Source of the DNA: Lentimicrobiaceae bacterium
GTDB taxonomy: Bacteria; Bacteroidota; Bacteroidia; Bacteroidales; JAGONC01
Assembly (NCBI GenBank): GCA_017993235.1
Contig: JAGONC010000003.1
Coordinates: 1-64,000 of the forward strand
Direction: 5' to 3'
Length of the DNA: 64,000 nt
In this document: positions 31,625 to 39,013 of the stretch, one piece after another
How positions within the stretch are numbered: the first letter of the stretch is position 1
Layout: every line of letters starts with the position of its first letter
Translations under genes and position numbers: made by a program
The notes under the pieces: model-generated
The model's database searches: none
What the model saw: the letters and a program-made list of their open reading frames with translations, nothing else
Told to the model about the DNA's origin: nothing

Positions 31625-32470
31625 TCAGCACAAAGTATATTCCTCCCATTTACCGTTCTCCAGATACATGACCGACCGGAATCCGATTTCTGTCAGGATC
31701 TTAACGGTTTCATCAAAATGGGCCGTAAGCTCTTCCGGACGATGCGCATCGGTGCTGATGGTCACCGGTATATTGCGCTTCCTGATTGACTGAAGGATCG
31801 GTTTTCCGGGATACAGGTCCTCCGACCGCTTTTTGTAAATGCCACGCGTGTTTACCTCCACGATCCCACCCGTTTCCTGAATTGTATCCAGGGTTTCTTC
31901 CATCAGTCGGACGTACCAGGGCTCATCCTCCGCGAAATGACGCCCTTTGTTGTGCATCTTGATCTTATCCAGATGCCCGATGATGGTCGGCCGCTGCCCG
32001 GTGATCATTTGATTTACGTACCTGTAATAGGCGGATACCGCTCTTTGGATATCGCCGTCGAACAATTCCTGCAAGCCGGAATCATAGATCTCTGCCATGG
32101 GGCCATCGATGAACCAAAGTCCCTCCCGGTCGTCGGGCCTCACCAGGTGCACCGATCCAATGGTGTAATCCAGGGGATAGGAGTTCCTTAAGCGGTCAAA
32201 ATCCTCAGAAATCCCCGGGATAAAATCGATCTCCAGCGACAGGTAGATCGGGAGCCGGTCAGCGTACATCTGTTTCAGTTCCAGGATGATCTGGCAATAT
32301 TCCTCCACTTCATCCCAGTGGATGGCAAAAGGTGTATCAAAGGGTAGCGGACTGTGCGCTGAAAATCCCAGGGAATGCATACCCTGGCGCAGCGCTTCCT
32401 GCACGTACTGCTCCGGCTCACTTCTGCCGTCACAGAAGCGGGTGTGGGTATGGTAATTGAAGCGGATCAT
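31625..32470 (-). CDS. PHP-family histidinol-phosphatase
   Basis: The 281-residue product has the PHP metal-binding motifs: HTHTRFCDG at the N terminus, GFSAHSPLPF, EIDFIPG, IGSVHL, IGHLDKIKMH and STDAHRP. HisK-type enzymes of this family remove phosphate from histidinol phosphate. There are no other his genes nearby, so another phosphoester substrate is possible. It converges on fabH across a repeat hairpin. Confidence 0.85.
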   Translation of the reverse strand: MIRFNYHTHTRFCDGRSEPEQYVQEALRQGMHSLGFSAHSPLPFDTPFAIHWDEVEEYCQIILELKQMYADRLPIYLSLEIDFIPGISEDFDRLRNSYPLDYTIGSVHLVRPDDREGLWFIDGPMAEIYDSGLQELFDGDIQRAVSAYYRYVNQMITGQRPTIIGHLDKIKMHNKGRHFAEDEPWYVRLMEETLDTIQETGGIVEVNTRGIYKKRSEDLYPGKPILQSIRKRNIPVTISTDAHRPEELTAHFDETVKILTEIGFRSVMYLENGKWEEYTLC

Positions 32471-32587
32471 GTGCTACCGTACTTGTTGTTTCTAAAGGGA
32501 AACAAAAGTATCACTTAAATTTGATTAAAACTTGAATTATAGCTATCTTAGGGGCCTGTATATACAGGAATTCCAAACGAATCCATC

Positions 32588-33271
32588 ATGAGAACCCTGC
32601 CTGGTACGCTGTTTTTCTTTCTTTGGGCATTTTCCGGACTTGCCCAGGCACAAACCACCACACCCTGCCGGGTATTGCTTCCTTCCATCGCGGATCAGTA
32701 CCAGGGTGAATGCAAAAAAGGACTGGCCCATGGAGAGGGATTTGCCAGGGGAAAAGATACCTATAAGGGTCATTTTGTAAGAGGACTTCCTGAGGGCAGG
32801 GGAATCTATACCTGGAGCACCGGCGAGGTGTACGACGGAGAATGGATCGAAGGCCGGCGAGATGGTTCCGGTATTTTCTCCTACAGGGTAAACAATGCGG
32901 ACAGCGTTCTTACCGGCTACTGGAAAGAGGATCGTTACGTGGGATCGGAATACCACAGTTACGAATATAAAGTGCTGGAGAAACGCGACATTGATGATGC
33001 ACGCTTTTTACGGATGGATCATTCAGGGGATCAGGTAAGGATACGTTTCTACCGATCCGGTGTGGAGAATGCTGATCTTGAGAACCTCCTGCTCTGGGGC
33101 GACAGCGGTTATCAAAGTTCGGCCTTTAATGGTTTTGAAAGCATTACATTCCCGTTCTCCGGTCATGTAACCTATACAACGATCAATAAACTCGGGACGG
33201 CCTCGCTGATCTGCAAACTGATGTTCGTCATTTATGAGCCGGGGAGCTGGGAGATTGAGATACAAAATTGA
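32588..33271 (+). CDS. Secreted MORN-repeat protein
   Basis: The product has 227 residues with a signal peptide ending LAQAQ. Three MORN units follow (YQGECKKGLAHGEGFARG, YKGHFVRGLPEGRGIYTW, YDGEWIEGRRDGSGIFSY), and a C-terminal unassigned beta-rich domain. MORN repeats form extended hairpins that bind lipid or protein. It is a single gene, and its stop codon opens into an AGAGGAGA word repeat. Confidence 0.8.
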   Translation: MRTLPGTLFFFLWAFSGLAQAQTTTPCRVLLPSIADQYQGECKKGLAHGEGFARGKDTYKGHFVRGLPEGRGIYTWSTGEVYDGEWIEGRRDGSGIFSYRVNNADSVLTGYWKEDRYVGSEYHSYEYKVLEKRDIDDARFLRMDHSGDQVRIRFYRSGVENADLENLLLWGDSGYQSSAFNGFESITFPFSGHVTYTTINKLGTASLICKLMFVIYEPGSWEIEIQN

Positions 33272-33311
33272 GAGGAGAGAGGAGAGAGGAGAAAGGAGAG
33301 AGGAGAAATAA
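33270..33311. repeat. AGAGGAGAAA word repeat at a convergent junction
   Basis: Tandem 7-nt words GAGAGGA and GAGAAAG lie between the MORN gene and the TonB gene, related to 13563-13634 but lacking the second arm of that hairpin. Confidence 0.65.
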
Positions 33312-33316
33312 TTTTT

Positions 33317-34432
33317 TTATTTGGGAAGTTGGAAGCGGATGGAGAGGTTGTACTGGACGCGGACGGGGGTATTGTGTTGGCGGCCGGGAAGCCAGCGGGG
33401 CATGGAGTTGACCACCCGGATCGCTTCCTGGTTGCATGCCTCCGAGAGACCTCTTAGCACGCGCACATCCGAGACAGTACCATCCTTTTCCACAACAAAG
33501 GTCAGGTAAACCGTACCTTCCGTCCCAAGGACCAGGGCTTCCTCCGGGTAATGAAGGTTTCCCCTGAGAAAGGCCGACAGGCTGTCGTCTCCTCCCGGGA
33601 ATACAGGCATCTGATCAGCTGAGAGAAAAATGGCTTCACCCTGGGTTGTCTCTTGATTGATGGTGACCGTTCGAAAAGAACTTTTTTCCTTTCGGGCTGC
33701 TACTCCCCCCACTGAAATTCCTTCGATGACTGAAGGCGGCTCTGCTGCAGCCATCTCTTTGATTTCCACGACAGCGATCTGATCCGTCTCAGGCGCAGAT
33801 ATCAAACTATCGGGTAAGGGAACGGTAATTTCGGATGCACTTGGTGTGTCTGCAAGGGCTTCAGTGATCTCCACACTGACAGGGGCCTGGGGTTCCGGTT
33901 CAGGAAATCGGGATTCAACCGGCCGCGGTGTCCTCACGGGGATGCTCTCCTCAACAGCCACATTTCTGGAATCCGTAACAGCGACCTGTTCATTTTGCCG
34001 TAGTTGATCCGGCTCATTCCGGATCGTATCCATGACCGCTGCCAGCTGATGGGAATCTTCCGGTTGTTGCATCCGTTGAATCAAAAAGTAAAATCCCAGC
34101 AGTACAACAACGGAAGCCGCTGCTGCAAAGATCCAGGATTTCATAACGGGCATTTTCCTTCCGCCAGGGTGTAAGGTTCGGACAGGGGGTTTTTCAGTCG
34201 TCTGCACAAGGATGCGCTGGTTAAGGGCTGCGATTTCACGCCCGAGCATTCCGGGATCTTTTATTGAGGATAAACCCTCCGCTGCTTCCCGGCAGAGGGG
34301 ACAGCCTTCCAGGTGATCTTTTACGGATCTCCGGTCTTCCTCTGCCAGTCTGCCCTGATGGTAGGCGAGCATGGTCTTTTCCGTAAGACATCCGGAAGCT
34401 AAGAACAATTGCATCTGTTTTTTTGCTGGCAT
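33317..34432 (-). CDS. Anti-sigma factor fused to a TonB C-terminal domain
   Basis: The product has 371 residues in three parts. The cytoplasmic N terminus has a zinc-type anti-sigma segment (AYHQGRLAEEDRRSVKDHLEGCPLC, with the HxxxCxxC motif). One membrane helix follows (SWIFAAAASVVVLLGFYFLI), then a Pro/Glu-rich linker of about 130 residues, and a TonB_C domain (FPGGDDSLSAFLRGNLHYPEEAL, TVYLTFVVEKDGTVSDVRVLRGLS). It overlaps the sigma gene by 1 bp. The TonB part would connect the sigma switch to events at the outer membrane or periplasm. The domain reading is clear; the signalling role is inferred. Confidence 0.88.
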   Translation of the reverse strand: MPAKKQMQLFLASGCLTEKTMLAYHQGRLAEEDRRSVKDHLEGCPLCREAAEGLSSIKDPGMLGREIAALNQRILVQTTEKPPVRTLHPGGRKMPVMKSWIFAAAASVVVLLGFYFLIQRMQQPEDSHQLAAVMDTIRNEPDQLRQNEQVAVTDSRNVAVEESIPVRTPRPVESRFPEPEPQAPVSVEITEALADTPSASEITVPLPDSLISAPETDQIAVVEIKEMAAAEPPSVIEGISVGGVAARKEKSSFRTVTINQETTQGEAIFLSADQMPVFPGGDDSLSAFLRGNLHYPEEALVLGTEGTVYLTFVVEKDGTVSDVRVLRGLSEACNQEAIRVVNSMPRWLPGRQHNTPVRVQYNLSIRFQLPK

Positions 34433-35022
34433 TATGTTTTCTGTAGGATGATTTTCATGTTACGCTTCCCGTTTTGGATATGACTTTTGACCTGATTCAT
34501 GGTAAAGCCTGTTATGTCTGAAACTTCCTGGTAGCTTTTGTTGTGCAGGTAGAGCAATTCCAGACAGGTCCGCTGCTCATCGTTCAGCCGGCGCAGAGCT
34601 TCCAGCATGGTTGAAATCCGGTTCTCCTTTTCATTTTTATCAAGATGCAAAAAGTCGCCTGAATCCATAATTTCATCTGAAAAAGCTTCCATCCACTGCA
34701 CCCTGACCCTGTCGACGGAGGCTTCCCTGCGAAGGATCATCAGGCAGTGATTTCTGGATACCACATACAACCAGTTCTTAAAGATTTCCACCTTATGGTT
34801 CTGAAGGTTTTGCAGAAGATCTTCGAATATATCCATCACGGCATCCTGGGCATCCTCCCGGTCCTGAAGGTACTTCATGCAGACGCCATAGACCAGGTGC
34901 GTATAGCGGGTGAAGAGGATACCGATGCATGAAGTATCGCCGGTCATCCTGAAACGGTTCAGGAGTTCATCGTCGGTAAGCTCCTGACCGACGGTCTTTT
35001 GCTGCTTACTGAACCACCGCAC
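34432..35022 (-). CDS. ECF RNA polymerase sigma factor
   Basis: The product has 196 residues with region 2 (LFTRYTHLVYGVCMKYLQDREDAQDAVMDIFEDLLQNL, FKNWLYVVSRNHCLMILRRE) and region 4 (LNDEQRTCLELLYLHNKSYQEVSDITGFTMNQVKSHIQNGKRNMKI). It is co-translated with the anti-sigma-TonB fusion (1-bp overlap) and transcribed away from the VIT-VWA gene, with only 74 bp between. Confidence 0.93.
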   Translation of the reverse strand: MRWFSKQQKTVGQELTDDELLNRFRMTGDTSCIGILFTRYTHLVYGVCMKYLQDREDAQDAVMDIFEDLLQNLQNHKVEIFKNWLYVVSRNHCLMILRREASVDRVRVQWMEAFSDEIMDSGDFLHLDKNEKENRISTMLEALRRLNDEQRTCLELLYLHNKSYQEVSDITGFTMNQVKSHIQNGKRNMKIILQKT

Positions 35023-35059
35023 GGCGATCTGTTTTATGGAATTTGGGGATGATTTGCAT

Positions 35060-35072
35060 CCTGTAACAAAAG
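35060..35072 (+). promoter_or_regulatory. GTAAC ECF-type -35 element upstream of the VIT-VWA gene
   Basis: CCTGTAACAAAAG lies about 30 bp before ATG 35097 in the short divergent intergenic region. It shares the GTAAC core with the pair at 13165-13199, so one or both ECF factors may use it. Confidence 0.4.
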
Positions 35073-35096
35073 ATATTCCAAAAATACATTAACGTT

Positions 35097-37487
35097 ATGA
35101 AAACAGACACATTGATCATCCGGGGACTTTTTTCAGCTGCACTCCTGGCCGTATCCTTATTATCAAACGCCCAGGGAATCATCGGCCCCGGTGTTTTACC
35201 GCCCGAAAAACAACCCAACCGGACTTCCGCCCCCTATTTTTTCATCCCATCGGATGATCCATCTACTGATCAGCTTCCGCTGAAATCAACCTCAGCTGAG
35301 GTTCAGATTGCGGGTGTCATCGCGGATGTCCGTGTCACCCAGGTCTACAAGAATGAAGGGCAAAAGGCGCTGGAAGCGATATACGTTTTTCCTGCCTCCA
35401 CGCGGGCAGCGGTGTATGCGCTGAAGATGACCATCGGGGAGCGGACTATTGTTGCAACGATTGAGGAAAGGCAGAAAGCCAGGGAGGATTACGATCAGGC
35501 CAGGCAGGAGGGGAAAACCACTTCTCTTCTGGAGGAGCAGCGACCGAATGTGTTTCAGATGAATGTGGCCAACATCCTGCCCGGCGATGTGATCTCCGTT
35601 GAGATGTCCTACACGGAACTGCTCATACCGGAAAAAGGAATTTACGAGTTTGTTTATCCGACAGCGGCCGGGCCCCGGTACACCAACAGCCTTTCGGGGG
35701 ATGCGGCATGGAACGCAAATCTCTATACCTATGAAGGTGAAAAGCCCCTCTACACGTTCGATATCCATGTCGGGCTCACTTCTCCGACACCGATAAAGGA
35801 TCTACGGAGCACTTTGCATCTGATTCAGACCCGTTACACCGGCAACCGGTCGGTTGAGGTAGATCTGGCCGATAACGAGCACCAGGGCGGAAACAGGGAT
35901 TTTATTTTACAGTACCGATTGTCAGGGGATAAGCTCGAATCGGGAGTACTACTGTCCGAAGGCGACGAAAACTTTTTCCTGGCGATGATCCAGCCTCCGA
36001 GGATGATCACCCCTGATATGATCCCGCCGCGGGAGTACATTTTTATCGTTGATGTGTCGGGGTCCATGTATGGTTATCCCATCGACATTTCCAAAAAATT
36101 ATTAAAGGATCTGATCGGAAGCCTCCGGCCGGCGGATCGTTTCAATGTGATCCTTTTTGCAGGGGACTCCAGGCTGTTGTCGGACCGATCATTACCGGCC
36201 ACCAGTGAGAATATTGGCAAGGCTCTTCGCATGATCGGGGACCAGAACGGCAGCGGGGGAACGGAGATCCTTCCCGCACTGGAAAAAGCACTGTCCCTGG
36301 AAACAGACAATGAATACGCCCGGACATTCATCATCGCCACCGATGGCTATGTCAGTGTGGAAACAGAGGTCTTCCAGCTGATCCGTGAGAACCTTGGTAA
36401 AGCCAGCTTTTTTCCTTTTGGTATCGGTACATCGGTCAATCGTTACATCATTGAAGGAATAGCACACGTGGGCCAGGGGAAGGCCTTTATCGCCACGGAT
36501 GCCACTGAAGCAGGATACATGGCCGAACGGTTCAGGGAATATGTTCAGCATCCGGTTTTATCCCATATCCAGATGAACTTTGACGGATTTGATGTCTATG
36601 ATGTGGAACCCGTGAGTATACCCGATGTTTTTTCGGAAAGACCGGTGATCGTTTTCGGCAAATGGAAGGGAGATCCGACAGGAACGATCCGATTGACGGG
36701 ATCAGCCGGGAATACCTGCTACCGCCAGACCATTGAAGTGAATTCTGACGGTCTCAGTCGTAAAAATGAAGGGCTGAAATACCTCTGGGCAAGGGAAAGG
36801 ATACGGATCCTCGATGATTTTGCCGGACTGGGAGAAGAAAGCAGCCTGCAAACCCGGATCACTGAACTGGGGCTCCGGTACAGCCTCCTTACCCGTTATA
36901 CATCGTTCATTGCTATCGATTCCCGGGTACGCAATGCGGGCGGTGAGCAGATCACCGTAAGGCAGCCGCTGCCCCTGCCGGAGGGAGTCAGCAACTATGC
37001 CATGGGGCAGGCTGTGGGAGGTGTAATGATGCAGGGGAATAGCGGAAAACTGAAAGGACACTCATTCATGAGCGGGGGGCGGATACCTGCAAGAGAAGCA
37101 GGAACCAGCGGGGATTTTACGGTTGAGTATCCTTCAGCAGAGTTGGAACCTGAGCCGAATGAACCTATTTTTACTGTTGCCGAAGTATCCCCTGTTTTCA
37201 ATTACATGGGACAATCACTGGAAGAATTCATTGCACGGCATATAAAATATCCCAATCCCTGGCTGGCTCCAGCAAAAGGGACTGGTGGAGTGGTCTATGT
37301 AACGTTTGTTGTGGAAAAGGAAGGATCTGTCTCGGATATACGGGTGCTGCGGGGTCTCTCCGGAGCCTGTGACCAGGAGGCGGTTCGCGTGGTGAAGCTA
37401 ACCGATAAATGCTGGATCCCAGCTATGCAAAGGGGTGTGCCGGTGAGGATGCAAATGACGGTGAGCGTGAAGTTTGAGGAGCGGTAA
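35097..37487 (+). CDS. VIT and VWA domain protein with C-terminal TonB domain
   Basis: The product has 796 residues. After a signal peptide (ending LLSNAQG) comes a VIT domain (about 60-190; VTQVYKNEGQKALEAIYVFPA, EERQKAREDYDQARQEG, NVANILPGDVI), then a von Willebrand A domain with intact MIDAS (DVSGSMYG, residues 320-327), and at about 700-796 a TonB_C domain (VYVTFVVEKEGSVSDIRVLRGLS). The TonB unit is nearly the same as that of the anti-sigma fusion next door. VIT-VWA proteins bind metal-dependent partners on the cell surface. The divergent ECF locus is probably its regulator. Confidence 0.9.
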   Translation: MKTDTLIIRGLFSAALLAVSLLSNAQGIIGPGVLPPEKQPNRTSAPYFFIPSDDPSTDQLPLKSTSAEVQIAGVIADVRVTQVYKNEGQKALEAIYVFPASTRAAVYALKMTIGERTIVATIEERQKAREDYDQARQEGKTTSLLEEQRPNVFQMNVANILPGDVISVEMSYTELLIPEKGIYEFVYPTAAGPRYTNSLSGDAAWNANLYTYEGEKPLYTFDIHVGLTSPTPIKDLRSTLHLIQTRYTGNRSVEVDLADNEHQGGNRDFILQYRLSGDKLESGVLLSEGDENFFLAMIQPPRMITPDMIPPREYIFIVDVSGSMYGYPIDISKKLLKDLIGSLRPADRFNVILFAGDSRLLSDRSLPATSENIGKALRMIGDQNGSGGTEILPALEKALSLETDNEYARTFIIATDGYVSVETEVFQLIRENLGKASFFPFGIGTSVNRYIIEGIAHVGQGKAFIATDATEAGYMAERFREYVQHPVLSHIQMNFDGFDVYDVEPVSIPDVFSERPVIVFGKWKGDPTGTIRLTGSAGNTCYRQTIEVNSDGLSRKNEGLKYLWARERIRILDDFAGLGEESSLQTRITELGLRYSLLTRYTSFIAIDSRVRNAGGEQITVRQPLPLPEGVSNYAMGQAVGGVMMQGNSGKLKGHSFMSGGRIPAREAGTSGDFTVEYPSAELEPEPNEPIFTVAEVSPVFNYMGQSLEEFIARHIKYPNPWLAPAKGTGGVVYVTFVVEKEGSVSDIRVLRGLSGACDQEAVRVVKLTDKCWIPAMQRGVPVRMQMTVSVKFEER

Positions 37488-37498
37488 TTCTTATTCAA

Positions 37499-37649
37499 AT
37501 ATCCAACATACGAACATACAAAGTTGAATTAGAACTGAAAGGCGAAGTAGACTTGCGATTAGAAGGAAGATCAGAGTTCTTCCTTCTAATCGTAAATCGC
37601 CTTCTACTTAACCTTCTACTTCGCCTTCGTATGTTCGTATGTTGGATAT
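37499..37649. repeat. Three-tier inverted repeat (cruciform-like) at a convergent junction
   Basis: Three nested perfect arms lie on one axis: 21 bp (37499-37519 with 37629-37649), 13 bp (37539-37551 with 37615-37627), and 15 bp (37556-37570 with 37578-37592, loop 7 nt). Between them unpaired bulges occur. It lies exactly between the VIT-VWA and YihY genes. Confidence 0.9.
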
Positions 37650-37653
37650 TCGA

Positions 37654-38991
37654 TTACAGATCTTTGACCAGGATGTTGGCGGGCGATTTTTTGATGGTTG
37701 TCCGAAATGCGGCGATCTTTTCCTCAACAGCCTCCAGCAGTGCGACATCGCTCACATTGATATCTTCCATTCCGAGGTAGTCGATCGTTTCGATCGTATC
37801 GTGGAGTGTGATCGTGGAGATCGAGCGGGCGGGCTGGAAACCACTCTCATTATGTTCCTTGTCATAGGTCTCGCTCACCAGTCCGCAGTCGATCAGCATG
37901 TTGATCAGCTGGTTGGTCAGACGCATCGGGATGCCGAGGCTGATTGCTATATCCGGTGAGGTGAGCGGCTGTTTGCCCTCTTCAAACTGCCGGATGATCC
38001 GGTGCATGATCATCACAGCCAGCAGGCGCTTATGGGCGTGGCTCAACCGCATGGAATTATCTTCAAAGTCATAGGTGTCGACATTCTGATCGGCAAAAGA
38101 GATCTCCGCCCCAAAAAGAATGATCTGCCAGCTGAGGTTGATCCAGATCAGAAAAAGGGGAATGGCTGCAAAACTTCCATAGATCGCATTGTAATTGGTA
38201 ATACCAACCTGGAAACGGATATAGTACCATTGTACGATCTGGTAGACCGTACCGGCGACGATACCCGCCAGAAGGGCCGACTTGAATTTGACCTTGGTGT
38301 TGGGAAAGATCATATAAACGAACGTCAGCAGTACCCAGATCAGAAGGTAGGGAATGAGTCTTACCAGAAAGATCACCATGGGGGTGATGTATTCGAGCAC
38401 TTTGATCTTTTCGGCCAGTGTATCCAGCTGGGTGGAAATATAGACCGTAATGCTGCTGGAGATGATGATCAGAGCCGGCGCGACCAGGATCAGGGCCAGG
38501 TAATCGGTGAATTTGCGGATGAAGGAGCGTCTTTTATAGATCTGCCAGATGTTGTTGAATGTACGTTCCACCGTGTTCAGGACGGTAATGATGGTCCAGA
38601 TCAGCAGGATGAAGGCAATACCGGCAATCAGATCGCCTCTTGTCTTTACCAGCAGGTTGTTGGCAAAATCGATGATCCGGCTCATGAACTCTTCCTGGAT
38701 GGCCAGGTTTTTAAGGATAAAATCCCGGATATAATTTTCACCACCGAATCCTTTGGCAATACCAAAAACGATGGCCATGAAGGGGACGATGGCCAGTACG
38801 GAATAGAAGGTCAGGGAGGAAGAGCGCAGGGTAAGCTTACCTTTGTTCACGCCTCTCAGGACGATCATGACGATCCGGAGCAGCCGTATGTAGAGCGACC
38901 TGAAATACGGTAACTGGGAAAGATGGATCCGCCAGATATCCTTTTCGAGATAGGCTCGGGCCTGAAGGTAATATTCCCGGAATTTCTTCAC
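37654..38991 (-). CDS. YihY/UPF0761 family membrane protein
   Basis: The product has 445 residues. Residues about 35-290 form the YihY domain with six membrane segments (STLTFYSVLAIVPF-type motif present as SSLTFYSVLAIVPFMAIVFG; WIWVLL-type helices; GSFAAIPLFLIWINLSWQIILFGAEI), which is wrongly annotated as RNase BN in many databases. The C-terminal 130 residues are a winged-helix-like cytoplasmic domain (SPDIAISLGIPMRLTNQLINMLIDCGLV). The role is unknown. It lies 22 bp downstream of the RNase R gene in the same direction. Confidence 0.88.
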   Translation of the reverse strand: MKKFREYYLQARAYLEKDIWRIHLSQLPYFRSLYIRLLRIVMIVLRGVNKGKLTLRSSSLTFYSVLAIVPFMAIVFGIAKGFGGENYIRDFILKNLAIQEEFMSRIIDFANNLLVKTRGDLIAGIAFILLIWTIITVLNTVERTFNNIWQIYKRRSFIRKFTDYLALILVAPALIIISSSITVYISTQLDTLAEKIKVLEYITPMVIFLVRLIPYLLIWVLLTFVYMIFPNTKVKFKSALLAGIVAGTVYQIVQWYYIRFQVGITNYNAIYGSFAAIPLFLIWINLSWQIILFGAEISFADQNVDTYDFEDNSMRLSHAHKRLLAVMIMHRIIRQFEEGKQPLTSPDIAISLGIPMRLTNQLINMLIDCGLVSETYDKEHNESGFQPARSISTITLHDTIETIDYLGMEDINVSDVALLEAVEEKIAAFRTTIKKSPANILVKDL

Positions 38992-39013
38992 AAGAGATTA
39001 AACGATAATCATT

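Noticed and set aside
37654-38991. RNase BN activity of the YihY protein
   Set aside because: The old annotation is known to be wrong; true RNase BN is a metallo-beta-lactamase protein, and this is a membrane protein.
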